Assembly: GCA_965644315.1 (NCBI GenBank)
Contig: CBFFRQ010000067.1
Location: 1-64,000 of the forward strand
Direction: 5' to 3'
DNA length: 64,000 nucleotides
Origin: Caecitellus pseudoparvulus
Taxonomy: Eukaryota; Bigyra: Bicosoecida
Under the pieces are notes generated by a model that worked only from the letters and a program-made list of their open reading frames with translations, had not been told where the DNA came from and made no database searches. Positions within the stretch are counted from its first letter, which is position 1. Every line of letters begins with the position of its first letter. Of the stretch, positions 18,644 through 29,000 are shown piece after piece. Made by a program: the position numbers and the translations under genes.

Positions 18644-21600
18644 TCAGGAGGGAGGCGGCTTGGCAGCGCTGTTTCTTCGCTGGGTCGCTGACGAACGCCG
18701 ACGAGCCGAGCCTGTGAAAGAAATGCGACCCCGGCTGTCAACAGACCGTCTCGCCGCTGATGAGCCCCGCCGGGTGCGCTGCTGCTCCGCCATTTCTGCA
18801 ATGGCCGCCATGTGCCCCATGCTCAGCCGGCGAGTGCGCTGAAGAGGGTTCTCAACCTCCTCTCCTTCTCTTCCGAGCTCCAGCCTTCCGGCAAAGCTTG
18901 AACGCGGACTGCCAGCACTGGGGGTCGAAGGTTCGCCTGAAACACCAATCATTGACCGACTGAGGTCTGCAAGCCCAGCTTGGGAGCTGCGCCGCGCTAC
19001 AGAAGTTGGCAGGTCTGCTAGCTGGCCTGGTGCTCGCGCTCGACTGTCTGGGAGATCAGACGTCTGCTTTGCCTGTTCTGACTGCGATGGCGTCGAAGCT
19101 TGCTTCTCAGCACCAGCTACTTCATGGCTGCGTGCCGAGGTGGGCTCTGCCTTGCCTGCCCGCAGAGGGTTCGTCGCGTTGCCGGCACCTGCCTCGGTGA
19201 TGGGGAGCAGAGATGCTTCCTGTAATGCCAGCAAAGATGGCGGTTGGGCTGGGCGTGTACTGGACTCCTCCTTTGTTGTGTCTGTCGTTTCCGCGTTCGC
19301 TCTCGCAGAGCTTGGTGTGGATGCCACGGACACGAGGGCGGCTCCCCTTGGACCCAAAGCCTGCAGCACGGCATCGACGTTGCTACGTGGACTACTCAGT
19401 CCACTACGCTGCACCATGCCACCAGAGAACGACAGCACAGTGCCCAAGCTGGTGGCAGTGCGTGGGGCGGCTGGCTGGATGCGACCACACCTCACCAGTC
19501 GCTGTGCCAGGGCTGATGCGATGTCCACGAACGTCGGCACTCGACTGTCCACGATCTGCCCCACAGTGCTGTCCCCTGCGCTGTCTGCACTGCCCAGCTC
19601 AGGCAAAAGAGCCCGGATGCGGGTTCCGATACGAGCCAGCACTGCCCGTGCCGCTGAGCTGTACCCACGCACCACCACCAGCAGAATGGCCAGCAGAATG
19701 ACGCCCTGTGAAATGTACAGGAAAGTATCTGTGACTCCCCGCACACCTGCAGGTGGGCGGAGGCTGTTCACGCCCACCAGCACCACCTCCAGCAGGATGC
19801 CGCCTTGGGCCATGACGTCCAGGTCTGTCAGCTCCTCCAGACACCAGGGCCGCCGCCACCGCACAAGGAGCAGGCTGCCCAGCACCACGCCACCCACAAT
19901 ACACAGGCGGAGCATGATGTCAGTGGTCAGCCACGTGACACATGCCACGACAGCGACGAGAGTGGTCTGCATCGCAAGGAATGTGTGTGTGGGCAGCAGC
20001 CATGCGAAGCCCCAGCATGCTGCCTGAGCTTGCTCAGCCTCAGCGACAGCAGCCTCCGCAATGGCACTGCTCTTATCGCCACCTGTGTTAGTCACAAGGT
20101 TCCGGGCTTGCTGTGGCGTCATCTGGATGCGGTAGCCGTTGGAGAGGAAGCCACGCACGGTGGCGCCTCGCAATGCAGCGGTGCTCGCTCCGCGCCACTG
20201 CCGCCAAGCCATGAAGGCGACGAAACCCACACTGCCTGCCAGAATGTGCAGTATGAGGGGGAAGATGAAGGGAACTGCAGCCTTCATGGTGCCAGCTGGT
20301 GTGTTGGCGTCAGCCAATGCTTCATGCTGAGGACGCAACCCAACCAACTCGGCGTGCAGCTGCAGCAGAGCTGGCAGCAGGCGGACGTACGCAGCTGCCG
20401 GCAGCAAAAGCGACACACTGCACCACACCCCACGCGTTGTGCCAGCTGCAGGCTTTGTTAGTCCCAGCGTCAGTGCGGATGCCATCAGCAGGAAGGCGCC
20501 CAGCGCCACCAGGAACAGGTTGCCGGCGTTGCCTGGACTGGATGGGTCGCCACCACCTGCGGCACAGGCCACAGATGGCAGGCTTGCCAAGCTGCTAGAG
20601 CCAGTTATGGCGGACAACACAGCCATGCCGCCTGCGCCCGCCGAGTCAGTGTCAGCATCGCGAGTGTAGAGCGTGCCGTTCAGATTTGAGGTTGGCTGAC
20701 CTGCCCACGGTCTGGCCAGCTCACATGCGCCAGCCCACTGGTGCAGGGAGTGTGCTGACGCTTGAAGAGAGTCTGGGCCCGATGGGGCAAGGATTGCGAT
20801 CTGAGCAGATATGCCGATGAACCAGAGCATGATCCTCAGTCCGCCGGTGAACAGGCTGGTGGTGAGGTTCTCTGGTGACTTGGCGTACTTGCGGAGACTG
20901 AGGACTGCCACCGCCAGAGCCATGATGACCTGCAACGCAGCAAAGCCAACGGCTGCGCCCGTTGGGGATATGCCAGTGTCGGGGCACTGCTTACAAGCTG
21001 AACAAGGTGACACAGCCGCCCAACCTGCGACACAAGTGCCACAAGCTGCTCCAGAGTGGCCTTGAGCGCAGCCACTGATGCCTGCCAAGGTACTGGACAC
21101 TGGACAAGCACCTCGGCGCGGACAAGGTAACAACTGAGCTGTGGTGGCGCTATCACATGCAGCATGGCACGTGGCCGAGCCGGGAAAGGCCAGATGAAAG
21201 GTGGAAGACGAGGTTCCTGCAGTCCCCACTTGCCAGGCCCAACTCGAGCCTGTTGCAGTGGGCAAAAGAGAAAATCGTTTCTCGTTGGGAGAAGGCATGG
21301 TTTCTTGAAGAACTGGGGAAAGGGAAGCAGTCTGCGAGCGAGTGCTTGAGGGTAATGCGCTCACAATGGCCAACGTCGTCCCCATCATAGAAGACGTGGC
21401 CGTGGCAGTAGAGGTGTGAGATGGCGTAACAGTCACAGAGGTAGTGGCCGTGGTCATTGCCGTGGCGGTGTGAGATGGCGTAACAGTCACAGAGGTGGTG
21501 GCCGTGGTCATTGCCGTGGCGGTGTGAGATGGCGTAACAGTCACAGAGGTGGTGGCCGTGGTCATTGCCGTGGCGGTGTGAGATGGCGTAACAGTCACAG

Positions 21601-23806
21601 AGGTGGTGGCCGTGGTCATTGCCGTGGCGGTGTGAGATGGCGTAACAGTCACAGAGGTGGTGGCCGTGGTCATTGCCGTGGCGGTGTGAGATGGCGTAAC
21701 AGTCACAGAGGTGGTGGCCGTGGTCATTGCCGTGGCGGTGTGAGATGGCGTAACAGTCACAGAGGTGGTGGCCGTGGTCATTGCCGTGGCGGTGTGAGAT
21801 GGCGTAACAGTCACAGAGGTGGTGGCCGTGGTCATTGCCGTGGCGGTGTGAGATGGCGTAACAGTCACAGAGGTGGTGGCCGTGGTCATTGCCGTGGCGG
21901 TGTGAGATGGCGTAACAGTCACAGAGGTGGTGGCCGTGGTCGGTGCCGTGGCGGTGTGAGATGGTGTCCCGGTGGGCGTTGGGGATGCAGACGGTGTGGA
22001 GGTAACAGTTTGTGACGTACTCGGTGTCTGAGACGGTAATCCCGTGGGTGAGCGTGCTGGGCTCGCAGATGGGCTTGGTGAAGGCGTAGCCAAAGCCAAA
22101 CTCTGGCCGGGCAGGCAGACGATGTCCACGACTGGTGGGCACGTTCCTGCGATGCACCTCCAAGCACCATACAGTGTGCTGCTTGCACACGAGCCCGAAC
22201 CTGTGCACGAAATGTTGCAGTGGCTAGGCGTGGATGGGCGGTTACAAAACATGGTGGTGTCTGTACAAGAGTCCCTGCCAGAACAATTAAGATCAGCACC
22301 CTCAAGCAGTATGAGAGGGTGGTTTCCTGATGTGGCAGGGCAGCTATTCGATGAACTACAACTTATGGTTTCGTTGGAGAGGGGAGGTGCAATGGGGCAG
22401 TGTTGACACATGCAGAGCTGGGGGCTCGTGGGAAGTGGACCATCAGACAGGGAGCAGTTGAACGGCAAGGGTGGAGAATGGGGACAAGAACTTTCAAACG
22501 GTGCCCCAAACGTTGTGAGAGTGACGAGATTGGTGAGGCTGTCAAACAAACCGATGGGAAGGCTAGTCAGGGCATTGTTGCTCCTTAGGTCCAGGGTTGT
22601 AAGGAGGGTGAGGCTGTCGAACACGCCCACAGGCAGGCTGGACAGGTCGTTGCTGAACAAGGACAGGCTCCTGAGGCTGACTAGATTGTCAAATACGGCC
22701 ACGGGCAGGCTGGTTAGGTCGTTTTCGCTCAAGTCCAGGTACATGAGGTTGGTAAGGCTGTCAAACACACCCACAGGCAAGATCATCAGGTCATTGCCCC
22801 TCAGGCTCAGGGTCGTGAGCCTGACAAGGCTCTCAAACACGCCCATTGGCAGGCTGTTCAGGTCGTTCTTATGCAGGTGCAGGGTTTCAAGGTTGGTGTT
22901 GCTGTCAAACACACCCACAGGCAGGCTGGCCAAACTGTTGAACCCCAGGCGCAGGTTTCTGAGGTTGGTGAGGCTGTCAAACATGCCCACAGGCAGGCTG
23001 ACCAGGTCATTGCTGTTCAGGACCACGTGTGTGAGGCTGGTAAGGTTGTCAAATACGCCTACAGGCAGGCTGGTCAGGGCATTGCTGCTCAGGTCCAGCT
23101 GTGTGAGGCTGGTGAGGCTGTCAAACATGCCCGCAGGCAGGCTGGCCAGGGCATTGCTGTTCAGGACCACGTGTGTGAGGCTGGTAAGGTTCTCAAACAC
23201 GCCCACAGGCAGACTGGCCAGGGCATCGTTGTGGCTCAGCTCCAGGTGTGTAAGGCTGGTGAGGCCATCAAACACGCCCACAGGCAGACTGGCCAGGGCA
23301 TCGTTCTCGTACAGGTCCAGGTGTGTGAGGCTTGCGAGGCTGTCAAACATACCCACAGGTAGGCTGGTCAGGGCGTTATTGTACCCCATGCTCAGGTGTA
23401 TGAGGCTGATGAGGCTGTCAAACACGCCCTTAGGCAGGCTGGTCAGGGCAGTGTTTTCGCTCAGCTCCAGGTGTGTGAGGCTGGTGAGGCCATCAAACAC
23501 GCCCACAGGCAAGCTGGACAGAGCATTGTTGCTGTTCAGGTACAGAGTGCTGAGGTTGGTCAGGCTGTCAAACACGCCAACAGGCAGGCTGGTCAGGGCA
23601 TTGTTGTCGCTTAGCTCCAGGTGTGTGAGGCTGGTGAGACCGTCGAATGCACTCGCGTTGATGCCTGTGAAGCTTTCGGATCTGATTCCCAAACTCGTGC
23701 CGCCACAACTGCTGCAGTCTTGTAGCAAGTTGCTCGCCACTACGCAGCATCCAGACACGGCACCTGTCACATCGGCCCACAGACTCAACAGGCACACCAC
23801 CATCAT
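18644..23806 (-). CDS. Large surface protein: signal peptide, LRRs, mucin-like repeat, multi-span membrane region
   Basis: About 1720 residues from the ATG at 23806, chosen because MMVVCLLSLWADVTGAVS is a good signal peptide; the frame stays open upstream to an ATG at 24061, so a longer form is possible. About 16 leucine-rich repeats follow, with the consensus LTSLPVGVFDSLTNL, the typical LRR type also seen in Toll-like and lamprey VLR proteins. Next come a Cys-rich cap, about ten 18-residue Thr/Ser repeats (TVTPSHTATAMTTATTSV), a second Cys-rich stretch, and roughly nine hydrophobic segments. The last 300 residues are Ser/Arg-rich and probably cytoplasmic. The layout suggests a plasma-membrane adhesin or receptor with an O-glycosylated stalk; the ligand is unknown. 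It is the first non-transposon gene from the telomere. Confidence 0.85.
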   Translation of the reverse strand: MMVVCLLSLWADVTGAVSGCCVVASNLLQDCSSCGGTSLGIRSESFTGINASAFDGLTSLTHLELSDNNALTSLPVGVFDSLTNLSTLYLNSNNALSSLPVGVFDGLTSLTHLELSENTALTSLPKGVFDSLISLIHLSMGYNNALTSLPVGMFDSLASLTHLDLYENDALASLPVGVFDGLTSLTHLELSHNDALASLPVGVFENLTSLTHVVLNSNALASLPAGMFDSLTSLTQLDLSSNALTSLPVGVFDNLTSLTHVVLNSNDLVSLPVGMFDSLTNLRNLRLGFNSLASLPVGVFDSNTNLETLHLHKNDLNSLPMGVFESLVRLTTLSLRGNDLMILPVGVFDSLTNLMYLDLSENDLTSLPVAVFDNLVSLRSLSLFSNDLSSLPVGVFDSLTLLTTLDLRSNNALTSLPIGLFDSLTNLVTLTTFGAPFESSCPHSPPLPFNCSLSDGPLPTSPQLCMCQHCPIAPPLSNETISCSSSNSCPATSGNHPLILLEGADLNCSGRDSCTDTTMFCNRPSTPSHCNISCTGSGSCASSTLYGAWRCIAGTCPPVVDIVCLPGQSLALATPSPSPSASPARSPTGLPSQTPSTSQTVTSTPSASPTPTGTPSHTATAPTTATTSVTVTPSHTATAMTTATTSVTVTPSHTATAMTTATTSVTVTPSHTATAMTTATTSVTVTPSHTATAMTTATTSVTVTPSHTATAMTTATTSVTVTPSHTATAMTTATTSVTVTPSHTATAMTTATTSVTVTPSHTATAMTTATTSVTVTPSHTATAMTTATTSVTVTPSHTSTATATSSMMGTTLAIVSALPSSTRSQTASLSPVLQETMPSPNEKRFSLLPTATGSSWAWQVGTAGTSSSTFHLAFPGSATCHAACDSATTAQLLPCPRRGACPVSSTLAGISGCAQGHSGAACGTCVAGWAAVSPCSACKQCPDTGISPTGAAVGFAALQVIMALAVAVLSLRKYAKSPENLTTSLFTGGLRIMLWFIGISAQIAILAPSGPDSLQASAHSLHQWAGACELARPWAGQPTSNLNGTLYTRDADTDSAGAGGMAVLSAITGSSSLASLPSVACAAGGGDPSSPGNAGNLFLVALGAFLLMASALTLGLTKPAAGTTRGVWCSVSLLLPAAAYVRLLPALLQLHAELVGLRPQHEALADANTPAGTMKAAVPFIFPLILHILAGSVGFVAFMAWRQWRGASTAALRGATVRGFLSNGYRIQMTPQQARNLVTNTGGDKSSAIAEAAVAEAEQAQAACWGFAWLLPTHTFLAMQTTLVAVVACVTWLTTDIMLRLCIVGGVVLGSLLLVRWRRPWCLEELTDLDVMAQGGILLEVVLVGVNSLRPPAGVRGVTDTFLYISQGVILLAILLVVVRGYSSAARAVLARIGTRIRALLPELGSADSAGDSTVGQIVDSRVPTFVDIASALAQRLVRCGRIQPAAPRTATSLGTVLSFSGGMVQRSGLSSPRSNVDAVLQALGPRGAALVSVASTPSSARANAETTDTTKEESSTRPAQPPSLLALQEASLLPITEAGAGNATNPLRAGKAEPTSARSHEVAGAEKQASTPSQSEQAKQTSDLPDSRARAPGQLADLPTSVARRSSQAGLADLSRSMIGVSGEPSTPSAGSPRSSFAGRLELGREGEEVENPLQRTRRLSMGHMAAIAEMAEQQRTRRGSSAARRSVDSRGRISFTGSARRRSSATQRRNSAAKPPPS
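21414..21963. repeat. 54-bp minisatellite encoding a Thr/Ser stalk
   Basis: About ten nearly identical 54-bp units inside the LRR surface-protein gene, each giving 18 residues. The near-identity of units indicates recent expansion or homogenisation, so copy number is likely to vary between strains. Because the unit is a multiple of three, other frames on both strands are also open. Confidence 0.95.
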
Positions 23807-26076
23807 GATTCTGCACCACCTTACTTCCTTAATTGATGTCCTTATCTTCCCAGCTGGCATGCCTGCGCGGCATGTTGTTCCAAGCTTCGGTGTGGTTTCC
23901 AACGTTGATTGCACTCCCCGCATTTCTGAGCTGTCACGTGCATGAACTTGGACCCTCGTTGGGTGAACCCCCCTTTTCAAAGTATTAATCATACACAAAC
24001 GGACATAGGCAGTGCAAAGGCTTGCATCTCTGCGCTCTTGAGACTGCACCATCGCTGTCACCTGTACTTGTACCTTGGGCTCCTCCGCCTCAAGGTTTGC
24101 CCAAACAGTGCCCTTGTGGCCTGGCTGTGCGCGAGTCGACTGGTAGACAGAAAAGAAGAGTGAACCTCAAATGGTCTACGTTGCCTCTGTCTCAAGGGGA
24201 GCCACGCGCAGCCTCGTCGTTGCAACGGAGTGAAGAAGTCTGACAGGAGCAGGTCGACGTGACCCCTCTATAAGTCACATATTGAGGCAGAGGCGGCGAT
24301 GCTGCCCAATCGTCAGAGTGTTATTTGATTCTGTGTAGCGAACGTTCTTGTGTGCAAAGTGCACCACGCGCACGGGGGCGCTGAGGGGACTTTGACTACC
24401 TACGGTTGGGACTGGCTCAGTTTCGTCCGAAACGCAAATTGACCTCTCGACGTCTCTCTGCAAGGCAGCTGAAAGCGAGCACACCATCCGGCGCCCAACG
24501 CCGCTAGCCCCTTCATGACCCATAGACACCACCATCCCTGGTCTTTCTCTGTTCGCCTCCACGTTGGGTCTGCTGTGTTGAACGTGCTTAGGGTCTGCTC
24601 CCATGCAGCTGCAACCTCACCCCTTTACCCCGTTCAATCCACAGCGGCCCAGCTTTATGAACACAACATCAATAATTACCTTGTGTTCCTCGATTGCTGT
24701 GTTTATCACCTTGGTGACAAAGCCCTAAGAACGCCAATTGTCTTCCTCAGCCACTCCACCACGATCCACTGCTCGCCTGTGCAGAGGCCAAACACGGCAC
24801 AATGCGGCTCATCGCGGATGCCATTGCATAAGAGATGACCATGTTCAATTCGGGCGTGAGTCTGGCAAACTCTACTTCGACGAGGTCACCTTGTCTCCGA
24901 TAAATCCAACCTCAGTTCAAGCTCCAGGCATGCAACTGCCTTCAGGGAGTGTGCAAGGTTTGAGGTCTCCAAAGCCCCAACACTGCCCATGATGCTGTAG
25001 ATAACTTTATGCTTCTCAAGACAACTCTGTTCCGCAAAACTGGTCGACTATCTTCGCCAGTCCCATTCCAACACCCTCCACTGCGCATCACAGCAGCAGG
25101 CTGCAGCGGTGCAGCATGGCAAGCGAGAAGAAGCCTTCCCAGACTTTACATGCTGGCCCTTAGAATATCTTGGCCGGCGCAGCATTCTCCGTCAGCGAAA
25201 CAGCGCTTCTTGATCTGTCCTTCGGATAAATCTGCGCGGCCTGCACAACAGCTCAAGGAAGCGTCCCACTTACCATAGCACATGCCCAGATGGCACTGGC
25301 ACAAACACTTTGGTGTGATTTTCGCAGTGCAGTCCTCAATGTGTGCCTCCTCAGTAGCGATCCTGCCGTGCAAGTCCAGACCATCATGTCCTTCAGAGCA
25401 ATGCAGGAAGCATGGACGCACACGAGCCAGAAGAAGTCCATGAGGAAAACTCCAAGCAACACATGAACTTCGTACAGCCTACATCGAAAATAATACCCGT
25501 ATCTCGCTTTCATCACCCTTTGCCTGCGCAGAGCCCCACGTAAACTCTCCTGTAGGCACCAATTTCCGCCACCTTGCACCCGCTACGCCAGCCGCCAGTG
25601 CTGACCACACTGCAACTGAATCAGTGCAAGAATAATACCTATCAATCAAAAGATAACTTATCTTCGCCATGACAGCGTCTAGGGAGTGAATACTTTGCCC
25701 TGTTCCTGGCCATGCTTCACTTCAGCGGAATGTGGTCTGAGCCTTTGCGAAGCTGTAAGTATCCGGGCCCATCTGGCGCACCCTGCTCCCAAAGGTCCGC
25801 ATTTAAGCCTAACTGCCGATAAAGATGTTTGGCTGTGCGCGAAGCTTTGTTTTTTGCCCCAGACCCTGACGGGCGACATCCCACCCGCTGCCCGGATCCG
25901 CATCTGAGTCATTCTCCACTCGGTCAATCCCATCAGCCAAGACATCCCACGAAAAATTCACACACTAGAATCGATCACCCCACACAAGTAACCACAGCCA
26001 TACACAGAAAGCGAGAAGTGTGCATTTCATGACCTTTGGTGCCTGCAAAGCAGAGCCCCCTGCTGCTCAGGCGAGC
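23807..26076. other. Intergenic stretch, no gene recognised
   Basis: About 2.3 kb between two minus-strand surface-protein genes. Only short ORFs without family motifs or convincing codon structure occur on either strand. The part next to 23806 should contain the promoter and any 5' exon of the LRR gene; the part next to 26077 holds the 3' end of the fibronectin-like gene. Base composition is less GC-rich than in the flanking genes. Confidence 0.5.
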
Positions 26077-29000
26077 TCAAAGCGCGAAGCACAGCACGCG
26101 GTGGCCGCCGTCATCACAGGTGGAGTCAGCCTCTGGGTCGCACAAGGCACGGATGCCGTCTGAATCTGCGCGGGTTTCCAGCCCAGCGTTGTTCACCGCT
26201 CGCACCGTTGCAAAGGTCACTTCATCTCGTTGCAAGGCGACAGTTGGCGTATCTGCCGTATCGGACACGCCTTCAAAGGCTGCAGGAACTGACACACCTT
26301 CAGCTGATGCCGGTGCCCAGGTGCAGGGGTGCTTGTCATCTGCGCCAGGGATGCTGCCCAGACACCACCAGTAGCCAGCCAGCCCGCTCTCGGCATCCGT
26401 GGCTTGGGCCCAGGCAATGTGCAAGGCTGTGGGGGCGACGATGCAGTCAGCATCTAGCCCAGGCACAGCGCCGTCCACTACGGCAGTGATGCCGCCAGGC
26501 CACACTGGGCCTGTGCCGTCGGTGATGCTGACAGGCGCACTGAGCAGCGTTTGCTGTCCGCCGCCGTTCGTCGCTCTCAGCACGAGAGCAAGGCGCTCAG
26601 AGCGCAGCAACCAGGCTTCGGACGCGGCGCGTTCGGCGGCTGGAATGGGCGACAGGACCACTGCTCCGTCAGACGCGGTGCTGCCTTGGCACATGCTCAG
26701 ACGGCCGAAGAGAGGGCGGTCATCGGTGGACAGCCCGACAAACTCCTGGGGGGTCGAAAGGCCATCTGTGTTGAGGGACACCCAGCTGTCTTGGCTGATT
26801 GGGCCATTGCCTGCCAAGCCCAGCGCCGTGGGAGCAGACGAGCCTGCGCCAGTGACCAGCAGGACATCCAGCCCAGCGAGGCCTGTCTCGGGGTCTGCAA
26901 TACCAGCCCAATGCAGCACGACGGGCGCATCGGTTTGTGCGCGGTACGTGACGTGCCCTGCACGGGCCGTCACTTGTGGAGCACGCTCACTCAGTGAAGT
27001 GCCCGCCTCAACTGCGGCCAGCTGTGCAGTATGGGTGCAGGCGCTGGCCTGCTCTGCAGCCAACGCCCCCACCCACAGTCCAGCTGGGACGCCCTCGGCA
27101 GGCGGGGTTGTGTCCAGCAGGGCCAGTGGAGCGACACCGCGTGCCGCAATGCCGGCCCCGTTCTCCGCGACCACCGTGAGCCAAATGACAGCTGCAGGCT
27201 CTGGGACGATGCTCGTCACATTCAGCACCAAACTTGCAGGGGTGGTCGCAACACAAACTCTGTCAAGCTCGGAGCCTTGGGCCCAGCCCGCAGGCGTTGT
27301 GGATAGGAAGGCACACACCTGCCGCATGCCGCTCTGGGCGTCACTCCACTGCCCAAGCTGCACCTCCACGCCATGCTCCACTGCATCCACCCACGCCAAC
27401 GGCTCCAAGTTATCGACGTCCGCGACTGGCAGCGGGTCCAACGCAAGTGTGCTGCCTGCTTGGAAGGCGTCTTGGACAGCACTGATGCTCAGCTCCAGGG
27501 CGCGGCTTGCAAAGTGCACCTGCCCGCCGTCCGGTATGCTGGAGTCCAGCAGGAGGGGTGGCGAGCTGGTGAGTAGGCTTGCGCCCAAGGCCGTCACCGT
27601 CGTGACGTCCACTCGCACGACTGAGCCGCCTGGTACGAGGGAGGCTGGCAGGGACAAGTCTTGCAAGGCCAGCTCCACTGCGTTGCCTTGTGTTGCAGAT
27701 GCCAGTGTGGCTGGTTCAAATGCGCCACCTGACACGCGCGAAACGGAGCCGTCGTCTGCCAGGAGACTCACTTGGTACTGAACGCTGGCCAGCGGTACCA
27801 AGGGCAGCAGGGGCAGGCGCAACTTCGCGTGCAGGGCGTTGCCGTGCTGGGCCGTCATCACGCCAGGCAGATGTGCCACTGGGTGTGCCGAAGGGAAGGC
27901 GACGCGACCAGGCACCAGCACAGGCGGCTGCACGATGAGCAGAGGGGACAGCGCGAGGGATGCGGCACCTGCACCATTCGCCACCTTCACAGCCACAACG
28001 TGGGGCAGGTCGCTTGCCGCATCCAAGAAATCGCGCCCGACCTCGAATCGCATGCGGCTGTCGGTGGTGGCCAGAGCGGACGAGGAAATGGCGTTCCAGT
28101 CAATGACAATGTCCTGAGCATGTGCAGCGCAAGCGGCTGCCTCGGCACATGCAGAGGCGTTCACAGGCAGCAGCGCCCATGCGGCGCCCGACTGGGCGTC
28201 CCACGGTGCGTCAGCTGTGAAGGTGAGGCCTGTGGCCTGTGTGAACGCCGCAGCGGCCAAGGACCCCTCGTTGAGCTGGGTGCCTTGGGCTGGCACGAAT
28301 GCCAGCTGCCCTTCCACGGCAGAAGGCGCTTCACCCAGGACGGACGCAGCAAGGGGGTGCAGCGCACGGGCCAGAGCCCGCTGGTTGTGCACTGTGCCCT
28401 GCCAAACGCCATCTGCATCCAGGGTGCTGCTCGCCGCCAGCGCCATGGACAGCGGCTGCTGCACTGGCGCACTCCAAGCTGCATCCACAGTTACACCCAC
28501 GCTGGAGGCGACACTCGTCCAACTGTCACTGGACTGCACGTGGAGGTTGGGAAACACCTGTGAGCCACTGGCGAGGTGCAAGCCAGACACCAGCAGCTCG
28601 CCTTGCAGGGCCTGCAGCTGGTCCAGTGGAACTGGCTGTGCTCCTCGCAAGTCTCGCAAGCCTGGCTGGGAGCCAAGGGAGATCTGCACAGAGTGTACAG
28701 GAGCCTGAGAAGCCACGGTCCACTGCACACCCACGGCGGTTGTGTTCTGCTGGAAGCAACACATCCCGCCTGCACTGCCGCTGGAAGTCAGCGGCACGGG
28801 TGCAATGGAACCTGAGAAGGCGGCCTCTTGCCCGATGAAAATGCTTCCACTGCTCGTGTTGGCAACGTTCTCCGCGCTGTCGGTCGCCTTCAACGACAAG
28901 ATCAGCGTTTCCTGCCCATTGCCCAGGGGCAAGGACAGGGTTGTGGCGGAGAGGGTGGCGTTTGTGTCCAGACCAGCTGCAGGCGGAAGCAGCGACACCT

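Noticed and set aside
21414-22015. Plus-strand and alternative minus-strand ORFs with Arg/Gly/His repeats
   Set aside because: These are shadows of the 54-bp repeat in the LRR gene. The Thr/Ser frame continues into flanking domains; the others do not.
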